Shown here: one piece after another, positions 32,743-40,376 of the stretch
How the letters are laid out: every line of letters begins with the position of its first letter
Position numbering within the stretch: the stretch's first letter is position 1
Origin: Salibacterium halotolerans
GTDB taxonomy: Bacteria; Bacillota; Bacilli; Bacillales; Marinococcaceae
Reading direction: 5' to 3'
NCBI RefSeq assembly: GCF_900115625.1
Contig: NZ_FOXD01000003.1
Coordinates: forward strand, 1-64,000
Length of the DNA stretch: 64,000 nt
Position numbers and translations under genes: made by a program
Notes under the pieces: model-generated
Told to the model about the DNA's origin: nothing
What the model saw: the letters and a program-made list of their open reading frames with translations, nothing else
Databases searched by the model: none

Positions 32743-33827
32743 AGCTGCATAGGTACGACAGAGCAAAGATTTTGAGTCATGATGAAAGCGATGAAGGCTT
32801 TCTTACGGTCCGAGCTGTCGTGACAAAACCCGGTGTGTATCCGTATCAGTCCAGTGATGGAACCATACAGCAGGAGTTGAAGCACCCGGAGGACATTTAT
32901 TCAGACCTAACAATCCGCAGCTGTAATGCCAAACCAGTAACGGATGATCACCCTTCCGAGGCTGTAGGTGTAGACAACATCCAAGCTCTTGGCCGCGGGC
33001 TTTCGCATAACGACGCATCCGTCCAAAATGGCGGCATCATGGTCAGCTTTACTATTACGGATAAGTCTCTAATCGATAAAGTCCTCGAGGGAGATAAACG
33101 AGAAATTAGTCTGGGCTTTATGACAGACCTTGTATCAGAGCAGGGGCAGTACGAAGGGCAGAACTATCAGTTCCGCCAGACAAACGTTGAGGTCAACCAC
33201 ATTGCGATTGTGGACCAAGGCAGAGTAGGACCGGAAGCGGCTATTCGTGGAGATTCTTCCGCGTGGCAGGTGGACCGAAAAGATTCAAAACAAGAAGGAG
33301 GCAGCACAATGGCTAAAGTGAAGATTGATGAACAAGAGTTTGAGGTGCCAAGTGAGGTAAAGTCGAAAGTAGACGGGCTGCAGGCCAAGGCCGATAGTTA
33401 TGACCAGCTCAAGAGAGACTATGACACGCTGACAGCCAACTACGACGCGCAAACAACGGAGCTGGATAACAAGAAAACAGAACTGGACGAGGCGCAGAAG
33501 GCCGAACCAAAGCAGGACGCTATCGACGCAGCGGTAGAAAACCGCATTGCTCTGATTGATACTGCCCGGGAGCATCTGCCGGAGGACTTCGAATATAAAG
33601 GCAAGTCTGATCAGGATATTAAGGTGGCTGTGATCCAAACACAGGACGATAAGTTTGACGCGAAAGAGAAATCCGAAGAATACATCAATGCTCGCTATGA
33701 TGCCACGATGTCGTTTCTGCAGGACAGCATACAGTCCTCTGTGGGCGATAATCAGATGAAGTTCCCAGGAAGTAGAGGCGACGATATCAACAAAAAACGT
33801 GAAGACCGCATGAATATGAAGAAGTAA
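32739..33827 (+). CDS. DUF2213 capsid maturation protease with C-terminal scaffold
   Basis: The N-terminal 185 residues are a DUF2213 domain (GFLTVRAVVTKPGVYPY, NAKPVTDDHPSEAVGV, ISLGFMTDL, VNHIAIVDQGRVGP), a prohead protease of herpesvirus/S78 type. The C-terminal part is coiled coil (LKRDYDTLTANYDAQTTELD) and looks like a scaffold. An internal start with its own ribosome site lies at 33309. The layout is that of lambda C/Nu3. Confidence 0.85.
   Translation: MKLHRYDRAKILSHDESDEGFLTVRAVVTKPGVYPYQSSDGTIQQELKHPEDIYSDLTIRSCNAKPVTDDHPSEAVGVDNIQALGRGLSHNDASVQNGGIMVSFTITDKSLIDKVLEGDKREISLGFMTDLVSEQGQYEGQNYQFRQTNVEVNHIAIVDQGRVGPEAAIRGDSSAWQVDRKDSKQEGGSTMAKVKIDEQEFEVPSEVKSKVDGLQAKADSYDQLKRDYDTLTANYDAQTTELDNKKTELDEAQKAEPKQDAIDAAVENRIALIDTAREHLPEDFEYKGKSDQDIKVAVIQTQDDKFDAKEKSEEYINARYDATMSFLQDSIQSSVGDNQMKFPGSRGDDINKKREDRMNMKK
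33309..33827 (+). CDS. Nested scaffold protein from an internal start
   Basis: AAGAAGGAGG lies seven bases before an in-frame ATG (codon 191 of the protease gene). Translation would give a 172-residue scaffold, MAKVKIDEQEFEVPSEVKSK and onward, without the protease domain. Internal scaffold starts are known in lambda Nu3 and others. The claim here rests on ribosome site, domain boundary and precedent. Confidence 0.65.
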   Translation: MAKVKIDEQEFEVPSEVKSKVDGLQAKADSYDQLKRDYDTLTANYDAQTTELDNKKTELDEAQKAEPKQDAIDAAVENRIALIDTAREHLPEDFEYKGKSDQDIKVAVIQTQDDKFDAKEKSEEYINARYDATMSFLQDSIQSSVGDNQMKFPGSRGDDINKKREDRMNMKK

Positions 33828-33831
33828 GCAT

Positions 33832-33856
33832 GATCGCTCAGGCAGCGGTCTTTTTT
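33832..33856 (+). terminator. Terminator/attenuator before the cement and capsid genes
   Basis: GATCGCT pairs with AGCGGTC (one G-U) around CAGGC, followed by six T. It lies within the late operon, so it more likely tunes capsid expression or protects the 3' end than stops all transcription. Confidence 0.6.
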
Positions 33857-33885
33857 AATGCACGAATTTAAGGAGGATGAAAGAA

Positions 33886-34356
33886 ATGCCTATCACTGAT
33901 TATCAGAAATACATGGATGTTGCCGCATCGAAGGGTAAATTTGCTACCTATCAAGACAGCCACGCTGAAACGAAAGCGGCTGCGTCTGCCATCAATTACG
34001 GCATGGCGGTTGAAATGACAGGCGGCGGCAGTCAAGCACAGACATTCCAAGGTGGTACGTTCCTGGGCGTGGCTCTCGCCAGAGAATACTACGACTACAC
34101 GGATCCGAATGCTGTGAAGCAATACGATGCCAACGAGCCAGTTGCTGTAGTACGGAAGGGTGTCATCTGGGTGGAAGTCGAGGAAGACGCAGCACCCGGA
34201 GATCCTGTATATGCGGATCAAACAACAGGTAACTTCCGAATCTCCGCAACGGATAGCGGAGGCACCACTGTAGGCACAGAAGTCAAAGGTGCAACATTCA
34301 AGAGCACGGCCAATGCCGGCGAACTGATCCAGCTTGAAATGAACCTGCCTGCATAA
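33886..34356 (+). CDS. Structural cement (Gp24-like) head protein
   Basis: The sequence (AINYGMAVEMTGG, FLGVALAREYY, VVRKGVIWVEVEEDAAPGDPVYAD, AGELIQLEMNLPA) is of the DUF2190/Gp24 cement type that decorates capsids. ATG at 33886 follows AAGGAGG at nine bases; the frame from 33877 would place the ribosome site too close. It directly precedes the capsid gene. Confidence 0.78.
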   Translation: MPITDYQKYMDVAASKGKFATYQDSHAETKAAASAINYGMAVEMTGGGSQAQTFQGGTFLGVALAREYYDYTDPNAVKQYDANEPVAVVRKGVIWVEVEEDAAPGDPVYADQTTGNFRISATDSGGTTVGTEVKGATFKSTANAGELIQLEMNLPA

Positions 34357-34382
34357 TTACAAAACGAAGGAGTGGATAGAAA

Positions 34383-35279
34383 ATGGTCATGAGAAATGAT
34401 GCTATGATGAGGCCTGAAGACTTAGAGGCTGTAGACAATGTCCTATATGAACCGAAACGAGAAGAACTGAAAGCACGCACACTCATTAACCTGAAGCGTA
34501 ATATCCCGCGCGGAGCAGAAACGTACAGATACGATGTGATGACACGTACAGGTGTCGCTAAAATTCTTGCTCCTGGTGCATCGGATGTACCACTGGTAGA
34601 CCTGGACATGAAGAGCGAGACGGTACTCCTGTACTCCATCGTATCGGCTTTCCGTGTCCACATTCAGGAATTGCGCCAAGCACAGATGGCCGGACGTCCC
34701 ATTGAGTCCACGAAAGCAAACACCGTCCGCCGGGCGATTGCGGAGAAGGAGAATCAATTGGTGTGGGTCGGTGACGCTGACCATAATATCAACGGTCTTA
34801 CGAACGCTGAGGGTATTCAAACCTTGGCTGTTGATCAGAACAGCGGCGGCACCTCGACAGAATGGGCAGACAAAACCGGTAAGGAAATCGTGACCGATGT
34901 CCGTAAAGCCAAGTCTAAGGTTGATGAACTGCCCGGATATGAGGCGGACACACTTGTCGTGACGCCGGACAACTTCGAAGAACTGCAGAAAGAGTACAAC
35001 CAGTACACCGGTCAGACGGTGCAGCAGTACATCGAAGCGCAGAACTGGTTCAGCACCATTGAAAAGACATCCGACCTTGTGGGGCAGGGTGAAAGCGGCG
35101 GCGACTGCTTTCTCGTCTTTGACAGCGCACCGGAGGTTGTCCAGCTGCTTATCCCGATGGACATCACGCGTCACGATCAAGAGTACGCTTTCCCATACTA
35201 CAAAGTGCCGGCTGAGGAACGGTGCGGCGGCGTCGTAATTCGCTATCCTATGGCAATCGTGAGAGGAGATGGTGTTTAA
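34383..35279 (+). CDS. Major capsid protein (DUF2184 family)
   Basis: The 298-residue protein fits the DUF2184 family, an HK97-fold capsid group (ARTLINLKRNIPRGAETYRYDV, NQLVWVGDADHNINGLTNAEGI, YKVPAEERCGGVVIRYPMAI). It follows protease, scaffold and cement genes. GGAGTGG precedes the ATG. The next gene starts on its stop codon. Confidence 0.85.
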   Translation: MVMRNDAMMRPEDLEAVDNVLYEPKREELKARTLINLKRNIPRGAETYRYDVMTRTGVAKILAPGASDVPLVDLDMKSETVLLYSIVSAFRVHIQELRQAQMAGRPIESTKANTVRRAIAEKENQLVWVGDADHNINGLTNAEGIQTLAVDQNSGGTSTEWADKTGKEIVTDVRKAKSKVDELPGYEADTLVVTPDNFEELQKEYNQYTGQTVQQYIEAQNWFSTIEKTSDLVGQGESGGDCFLVFDSAPEVVQLLIPMDITRHDQEYAFPYYKVPAEERCGGVVIRYPMAIVRGDGV

Positions 35280-35671
35280 TGTTAGTACACAATAAAGGGA
35301 AATATGTTCGTCACGCGGCAGGGGTGCGTCTCCTGCCCGGGACAAATGAAATCTCTACAGCAGAGTGGAAACGGTTCTCCGGCCACCCCATCGCCAAACG
35401 GCTGATCGAGAAAGACGAGGTTGTCACATTCGAGAAAGAGAGCTCGGAGGGTGAAGCGGGCGATGACACAGAAGGCGTGCAAAGCGTGACGGAGATCAAC
35501 GCCAATCCTGCCATTGATCTCATCCGTGACACCTTTGAACCTGAACTGCTTGAAAAATGGAAGCAGGAGGAAGAAGAAGGAGACAGCCGAAAGACTGTCA
35601 TCGATGCTATCGACAAACAACTAGCTGAATTGAATGGCGAAGGAGACGGCAACGCGGAAGGTGATCAGTAA
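35279..35671 (+). CDS. YqbF-like head protein
   Basis: The 130-residue protein starts MLVHNKGKYVRHAAGVRLLPGT, a pattern of YqbF-type proteins, and has an acidic C-terminal half with a possible HTH-like helical pair. ATG overlaps the capsid stop by one base. Probably a minor head or joining protein. Confidence 0.65.
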   Translation: MLVHNKGKYVRHAAGVRLLPGTNEISTAEWKRFSGHPIAKRLIEKDEVVTFEKESSEGEAGDDTEGVQSVTEINANPAIDLIRDTFEPELLEKWKQEEEEGDSRKTVIDAIDKQLAELNGEGDGNAEGDQ

Positions 35672-36003
35672 TGGCTGATACAACTGCTGATAGAGTGAAA
35701 GCAATTGCCAGCCATTTGAAAGGTCTCAACGATTCCGACATCCAGATGTATATTGATGATGCAAAGGAAGAATTAGACCGGTACTCCATCAAAGACGAGC
35801 ACAAGGAACGCCTGCAGCGGTACCTGGCGGCTCATTTGGCTTCGTTGAATCAGAGAAGGGCTGACTCTCATTCCATTTCCGGGAGAATAAGCGTTTCCTA
35901 TTCGCCCTCCGATAAAGGAAGCGGATTGGACTCGACGGAATACGGGCAGGAATACAAACGTCTGTTGCGACGGGCTACTGGCTTGAGGTTGATTGTCTTA
36001 TGA
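35671..36003 (+). CDS. Head-tail connector (DUF4054 type)
   Basis: The helical protein (DIQMYIDDAKEELDRYSIKDEHKERLQRYLAAHLAS) with a glycine-rich loop and a YGQEYKRLLRR end fits the DUF4054/YqbG connector family that extends the portal. It overlaps both neighbours, typical of head-joining genes. Confidence 0.75.
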   Translation: MADTTADRVKAIASHLKGLNDSDIQMYIDDAKEELDRYSIKDEHKERLQRYLAAHLASLNQRRADSHSISGRISVSYSPSDKGSGLDSTEYGQEYKRLLRRATGLRLIVL

Positions 36004-36614
36004 GTGTCAGAGTTCGGGATAATAACAACATCCCCAAGCTTATCAAGGCCCTCCGGGAACTCCAATCAATGAAGATAGAAGTGGGAGTGTTTGGTGAAGA
36101 TGACTCTCACATGCTGATGATCGCGCGTGTGCATGAGTTCGGCATGGACATCAAGCCGAAGCAGTCTCAGTACCTTACGATCCCTGCACACCCAAAGGCG
36201 CATGGGAAAAGCGCCGGGGAATTCAAGGATCTCTTTTTCATCGAAACCGATGATGGCAGTAAGCTACTCGCTCGAGAAAAAGGCAAGGATGAAATTGAAG
36301 TCTACTTTGTACTGGTGAAGTCAGTGTCAATTCCCGAGCGCTCGTACGTGCGCAGTACGTACGATGAAAAGGAACGGGAACTCTCAACGAATATGGAGAA
36401 GGTCATTCAGGGCGTTGTGGATTTTAAAATCACGCCGCAGCAGGCCTATGATCGAATTGGTGCGTGGCTGGTCAGTGCTATTCAGGAGAAGATACGGAGC
36501 ATCCAATCTCCGCCTAACGCCAATACCACTACGGAAGCAAAAGGAAGTAGCAATCCGCTGGTCGATACTGGGCGCCTTTTGCAATCCATCACATGGAAAG
36601 TGGTGAGAGAATGA
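36000..36614 (+). CDS. Virion morphogenesis protein (gp10/Mu G-like)
   Basis: MKIEVGVFGEDDSHMLMIARVHEFGMDIKPK and IPERSYVRSTYDEKERE are hallmarks of the phage virion morphogenesis/HK97 gp10-like group, tail-completion proteins at the head-tail joint. Length 204 residues. Starts four bases inside the preceding gene. Confidence 0.72.
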   Translation: MSVRVRDNNNIPKLIKALRELQSMKIEVGVFGEDDSHMLMIARVHEFGMDIKPKQSQYLTIPAHPKAHGKSAGEFKDLFFIETDDGSKLLAREKGKDEIEVYFVLVKSVSIPERSYVRSTYDEKERELSTNMEKVIQGVVDFKITPQQAYDRIGAWLVSAIQEKIRSIQSPPNANTTTEAKGSSNPLVDTGRLLQSITWKVVRE

Positions 36615-36973
36615 TGTACGAATACAGCGGTCTCGTATCTATGTACGAAGGGCCGTATGAAATCTATGAGATTACTTCGGAAGGGTACAGAGATTACGAA
36701 AATGGCGGTGAATGGGTGGAAGGTACCGGCGAGTGGGTAGAAAAAATGGGAGCTCTTTTCCCAATGAATTCGCGGGAGCTGCAGTTCAGTGAGAACGGAA
36801 CCTATACCACAGAAGACCGCATCCTGTTTGCCTATGAGTCGCACCAACCAAAGCAGCTTGTACGGTGGAACGGGGTCATATACCGTATCAACGCGGAAGA
36901 TGATTTGAGTGCCTATACGGACATTTTTATGTACATGCTGAAGAAAAAGGAGCCGGTTGCCAATGCAGAATGA
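36611..36973 (+). CDS. Minor head-tail joining protein (YqbH-like)
   Basis: The 120-residue protein (MMYEYSGLVSMYEGPYEIYE..., RWNGVIYRINAEDDLSAYTDIFMYMLKKKE) has mostly beta structure like stopper proteins (YqbH/XkdH). Start is ATG at 36611 or the adjacent ATG at 36614. Assignment is by place and fold impression. Confidence 0.6.
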   Translation: MMYEYSGLVSMYEGPYEIYEITSEGYRDYENGGEWVEGTGEWVEKMGALFPMNSRELQFSENGTYTTEDRILFAYESHQPKQLVRWNGVIYRINAEDDLSAYTDIFMYMLKKKEPVANAE

Positions 36974-37469
36974 TATCACACCGGTCCGCAATACGATTGT
37001 AAAAGTGCTTCATGATTTCACTGGGCGGCCGGTCATTCCTCTGGAAGAAGCGGTGGGGTATGAAGAGGACAGCAAACCCTCGTATCCCTTCATCAATTAC
37101 AAGATCACGACACCGTTTACCAGAGAGGGCGGCTATCCCAATGAGGAATTTATCGATGGGACGGATACGTTGACCAAAGTGCAGACGACACAGCCGACGT
37201 TGACGGTCTCCTTTACTGTCTATTCCACAGACAGCATGGAAGCTTACAGTGAAGCGCTCAAAGCAAGCGAGTGTTTTGAGTGGGATCATCTTGACCTCCG
37301 CCAGCAGAACATTGCTGTTGCGGAGATTTTTAATGTCGAAAACCGAGACACGCTGATTGAGGGCGATTACGAACGCAGGTACGGATTTGATGTACAGTTC
37401 CGCGTCACCCGACAGATTGAACGAAATATTGATTACGCCACAGACGTGACTACACAGAAGGAGGAATAG
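36963..37469 (+). CDS. Tail terminator/neck protein
   Basis: The sequence (RNTIVKVLHDFTGRPVIPLEEA, YPFINYKI, PTLTVSFTVYSTDSMEAYSEALKASECFEWD, RYGFDVQFRVTRQIER) fits the phage neck terminator (gp12-like, LIC_12616) family. It caps the tail tube and joins it to the connector. ATG at 36963 has GGAG upstream. Confidence 0.78.
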   Translation: MQNDITPVRNTIVKVLHDFTGRPVIPLEEAVGYEEDSKPSYPFINYKITTPFTREGGYPNEEFIDGTDTLTKVQTTQPTLTVSFTVYSTDSMEAYSEALKASECFEWDHLDLRQQNIAVAEIFNVENRDTLIEGDYERRYGFDVQFRVTRQIERNIDYATDVTTQKEE

Positions 37470-37472
37470 AAG

Positions 37473-38510
37473 ATGCCAAGAGCGCCATTATCTGACGTTG
37501 ATATTGATATCGGCCGCGAATCTATTAGTGTATCGCGTGCCGGATATAGCAAGCAGCTGATCCTTGGTACGAGCAAAGATTCCGATTACCGGGAGTATTT
37601 TGGGATCGGGCAGGTGGAAGAAGATTATGCCCAAGGATCCCCTGAACACGCAAAAGCCAAAGCCATTTTCGACCAAAACGAGCATAACGACTCGGTGGCT
37701 ATTCACAGCATTGCTTATGACCCGGATGCTTCAACAGATCCGGATACACCGACCAAACTTACGACAGAGCTTGATGAACTCATCAAAGAACATGCCGACT
37801 GGTACTTCCTTCATTCCACAGCGCAGCGGAATGAGGATATTGATGCTCTATCTAATTGGACAGATGGGAAGCTGGCGATGTTTATCACAACCAGCGATGA
37901 TGTGGACTTCGTGAACGGCTTCCATGATACGAGAAGCACGATGAGAACGTCTCTCTACTATCACCCGACAGACCTTCAATTTGCAGAGCGCATGACCGGA
38001 CGGTGGGGTGTTGAAGACCCCGGCACGATAACATGGAAATTCAAGGGCGTTACGGGTTCCTCTGTTGTGAATCTGAGTCCTGCAGAAATCAAAGAGCTCC
38101 ACTCTAATTATGTGAACACGTACATTAAAAAGCAGGGTAAGGAGCAGACGTCCGAGGGCTTTGTGGTAAACGGTGACTTTATCGACTCGGTTCACGGACA
38201 GGACTTCATCGAAATGCGGATGAGTGAGGAAACGCAAACGATGCTGCAGAACCGCAATAAGGTTCCGTACAGCAGCGGCGGAATCGCTCTTGTCGTGGGC
38301 ATTGTGAAGAAGGTGCTGCAGGAAGCGTTTGACCAGGGCATCATCTTGGAGAATGAAGGAGGCAATCCGTCCTTCACGATCACAGCCCCCAGTATCACGG
38401 ACGCTTCACCAGAAGACCGGGCTGCTCGTAAGCTGCCGCCGGTACTATTCAACTATCAGCGCGAAGGTGCTGTGCATACGGCGACCATAACCGGCCGCGT
38501 TGCAGTATAA
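37473..38510 (+). CDS. Contractile tail sheath (DUF3383)
   Basis: The 345-residue protein has DUF3383 features (RAGYSKQLILGTSKDSDYREYFGIG, WKFKGVTGSSVVNLSPAEIKELHSNYVNTYIKKQG, PPVLFNYQREGAVHTATITGRVAV). DUF3383 proteins are tail sheaths of myoviruses. It precedes the tube gene. The family differs from the PBSX XkdK sheath. Confidence 0.88.
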   Translation: MPRAPLSDVDIDIGRESISVSRAGYSKQLILGTSKDSDYREYFGIGQVEEDYAQGSPEHAKAKAIFDQNEHNDSVAIHSIAYDPDASTDPDTPTKLTTELDELIKEHADWYFLHSTAQRNEDIDALSNWTDGKLAMFITTSDDVDFVNGFHDTRSTMRTSLYYHPTDLQFAERMTGRWGVEDPGTITWKFKGVTGSSVVNLSPAEIKELHSNYVNTYIKKQGKEQTSEGFVVNGDFIDSVHGQDFIEMRMSEETQTMLQNRNKVPYSSGGIALVVGIVKKVLQEAFDQGIILENEGGNPSFTITAPSITDASPEDRAARKLPPVLFNYQREGAVHTATITGRVAV

Positions 38511-38527
38511 GAAAGGAGGAATAGATT

Positions 38528-38938
38528 GTGGCTGAGGTACAGACTTTTAATGTCAAAGATGTAAACACTGTCATCGATGGGGATTTTCTATCGGGATATG
38601 GCGAGGATACAAAGGTTTCCATTGAAAAAAACAACGATGAGTTCAGCCCGTTCGTGGACGCAGACGGCGGTGTGACCTACGCGGAAGAGACAAATGAGTC
38701 TGCCGTCATGACCGTCACGCTGAAACCGAGCAGTCCATCTCTGCCGAAAATGTACAGGCTGAAAAACAACCGGTCCATGTTCTCGGCAGAAGTCATTGAT
38801 GGTAACACAGGAAAATACAAAGCCGGCGGAAATAACTGCCGCATTCAAAGCATCGGCAGCCGCGAATTCGGCAAGACGCCGAATGGCGTTGAAATATCGA
38901 TCTATATTCCGAAACTAAATGATGAAATGGAGGGCTAA
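38528..38938 (+). CDS. Tail tube protein (DUF3277)
   Basis: The 136-residue beta-rich protein (TFNVKDVNTVIDGDFLSGYGED, NESAVMTVTLKPSSPSLPKMY, NNCRIQSIGSREFGKTPNGVEISIYIPKL) fits the DUF3277 tail-tube family. GTG start with AAAGGAGG upstream. It forms the inner tube surrounded by the sheath. Confidence 0.85.
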   Translation: MAEVQTFNVKDVNTVIDGDFLSGYGEDTKVSIEKNNDEFSPFVDADGGVTYAEETNESAVMTVTLKPSSPSLPKMYRLKNNRSMFSAEVIDGNTGKYKAGGNNCRIQSIGSREFGKTPNGVEISIYIPKLNDEMEG

Positions 38939-38942
38939 AATC

Positions 38943-39125
38943 ATGAGGGTTTTAGATAAGAAGAACCTTGAAGAAGTTGCCGACCAAGTTATAAATGTTT
39001 TAGCCGACAACGATATCAAGGTTTCAGAAGCGGACATGATTACTGATATTGTGGAAGAAAAGCTCAGATCACAATACGTCAGCCGTTACTTTCTAGGAAT
39101 TCCAAGCCGCGATAAGTCAGCCTAG
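38943..39125 (+). CDS. 60-residue hypothetical tail-operon protein
   Basis: TGGAGGGC precedes ATG at 38943. The helical protein (MRVLDKKNLEEVADQVINVL...) has no known family. Its last 47 bases overlap the opposing gene at 39079-39336, so one of the two transcripts would be antisense to the other. Confidence 0.55.
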   Translation: MRVLDKKNLEEVADQVINVLADNDIKVSEADMITDIVEEKLRSQYVSRYFLGIPSRDKSA

Positions 39126-39336
39126 GGGAATCTTTCACCACTGTCACCTCATCATCTCCGGCTAGTTGCACGTTGCAACCGGTAAGATAACCTCTGTCTA
39201 AGGATTCTCTGAGAACATCATGAAAAGAAATTTCATCTAAAGAACCTTGCCATTCATCGATGTTTTCAGGGTTATCCATAATGGAAGTTAAAACACTGAC
39301 TAGCGCATTATGAAATTCGCTGGTTGATTTGAACAT
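39079..39336 (-). CDS. YjcQ-like winged-helix protein, minus strand in tail operon
   Basis: AAAGGAGGTG lies ahead of ATG at 39336 on the minus strand. The 85-residue product (NALVSVLTSIMDNPEN, DVLRESLDRGYLTGCNV, PRLTYRGLEFLESNG) resembles small winged-helix proteins of the YjcQ type, which end in a similar TxxGLEYLE motif. It is a separately read cargo gene inside the late operon, probably active in the lysogen. Confidence 0.65.
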   Translation of the reverse strand: MFKSTSEFHNALVSVLTSIMDNPENIDEWQGSLDEISFHDVLRESLDRGYLTGCNVQLAGDDEVTVVKDSPRLTYRGLEFLESNG

Positions 39337-39415
39337 TGAAACACCTCCTTTCACTATCACATTTCGATAGAAAAGGAGAAATTCCTACAAAATTTGTTAA
39401 ATGGAGGGCTAATAC

Positions 39416-39724
39416 ATGGCCAAAAAAGGAACAATCACCGTAAACGGAAAAGAATATACAGTACAGCATCCCGGAGCAATGTGGTACCTCGAGTTGACGG
39501 ACAGGCACCGGGGCAGCAATGGCTTTCCGAAACAGGCGCCGTATGCTCGGGAGCTGATTGAAGAGGTAGTGAAACAACCAAAGCTAACTGTCGAGGATTT
39601 CCAAGAGGACATCCCGGGATTACAGGAGGCTATCCGGAAGATAGAGCGATTTCTTGGAGAACAGCCGGACCAAGGAGCAGCTGAAAGTGATAGAGGAGAA
39701 AGCTTGGAGACTGATTCTGAGTAA
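39416..39724 (+). CDS. Tail assembly chaperone, short form
   Basis: The 102-residue acidic protein (MAKKGTITVNGKEYTVQHPG...) sits between tube and tape-measure genes, the usual place for gpG-like chaperones. ATGGAGGGC precedes the start. A second frame in +1 phase is open from 39645 to 39827 and may be reached by frameshifting or restart. Confidence 0.78.
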   Translation: MAKKGTITVNGKEYTVQHPGAMWYLELTDRHRGSNGFPKQAPYARELIEEVVKQPKLTVEDFQEDIPGLQEAIRKIERFLGEQPDQGAAESDRGESLETDSE

Positions 39725-39827
39725 GCGCTTCTCTTGGACGGAAGTTCGCCAAATGGATATATTCGATATAGAGCGTGCGGATGAAATGTTGACGGCGTTT
39801 AAAAAAGTATATGATGACTACTACTGA
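39687..39827 (+). CDS. Second tail chaperone frame (frameshift or restart product)
   Basis: The +1 frame reads EEKAWRLILSKRFSWTEVRQ and ends MLTAFKKVYDDYY, a typical second chaperone part. GTG at 39687 has AAGGAG nine bases upstream, so restart is possible. Alternatively a +1 slip at TTT-C near 39650 would fuse it to the short form. The coordinates give the restart version. Confidence 0.55.
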   Translation: MIEEKAWRLILSKRFSWTEVRQMDIFDIERADEMLTAFKKVYDDYY

Positions 39828-39839
39828 CTCCCCTGCACA

Positions 39840-39848
39840 TGGTACAAT
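39840..39848 (+). promoter_or_regulatory. Extended -10 promoter of a moron
   Basis: TGGTACAAT is an extended -10 element 27 bases before the next gene. No strong -35 is seen. It would let the gene be read apart from the late operon. Confidence 0.5.
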
Positions 39849-39875
39849 GAGGAAAAATGTGGGGGAGGGGTCAGT

Positions 39876-40328
39876 ATGGAAGGGCAAAAACAGTGTCCGG
39901 AGTGTCACAATTACAAAGTCAATGAAAAGAATAGCGGGAAAGTATGGTTTTACTTTTTGATAGTCACTGGATTATTTTCAACAGCGCTGGGTACACTTAT
40001 CATCGCTCCAATTTTATTCGTAATAAACTTTTTTTTATTAGGCTATTGGTATAGTAGCAAGCAGTATCGATCTGCTCGCGTTCATAGTTTAGTGTACGGC
40101 GTCTTTTGGACTCTGTTGGCTGCTTTTATGAGTGGCATCACATCTGTTGATGGAGGTCAACTTGTATATAACTTTATAATTGGATCACTTGCATTATGTA
40201 TTGTGTTCTTCATTATCTCATTTATGAAAATCAAGACATCTTCAGAAGACGCTCAGACAGAATATTATCGTTGCGACAGTTGTGGTTATGAATGGACAGA
40301 AAAGCCACCGAAAGAACAATATGCCTAA
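39876..40328 (+). CDS. Membrane protein with terminal zinc ribbons (moron)
   Basis: An N-terminal CPEC knuckle, four hydrophobic helices (about residues 25-125) and a C-terminal CDSCGYEW knuckle give a membrane protein with both ends probably in the cytosol. It lies between chaperone and tape measure with its own promoter and terminator and is more AT-rich than its neighbours. It is a likely lysogenic conversion or superinfection exclusion gene; that role is inferred. Confidence 0.72.
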   Translation: MEGQKQCPECHNYKVNEKNSGKVWFYFLIVTGLFSTALGTLIIAPILFVINFFLLGYWYSSKQYRSARVHSLVYGVFWTLLAAFMSGITSVDGGQLVYNFIIGSLALCIVFFIISFMKIKTSSEDAQTEYYRCDSCGYEWTEKPPKEQYA

Positions 40329-40356
40329 GTCCCTTTTTCAAGGGGCTTTTTATTTT
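40328..40356 (+). terminator. Terminator of the moron
   Basis: AGTCCCTT pairs with AAGGGGCT (one G-U) around a four-base loop, followed by TTTTATTTT. It closes the moron unit ahead of the tape-measure gene. Confidence 0.65.
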
Positions 40357-40376
40357 GGTAGGAAGGAGGTGTGAAT

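Noticed and set aside
34443-35345. 300-codon minus-strand frame in the capsid region
   Set aside because: Complete shadow of the major capsid gene; length reflects GC-rich codons on the plus strand.
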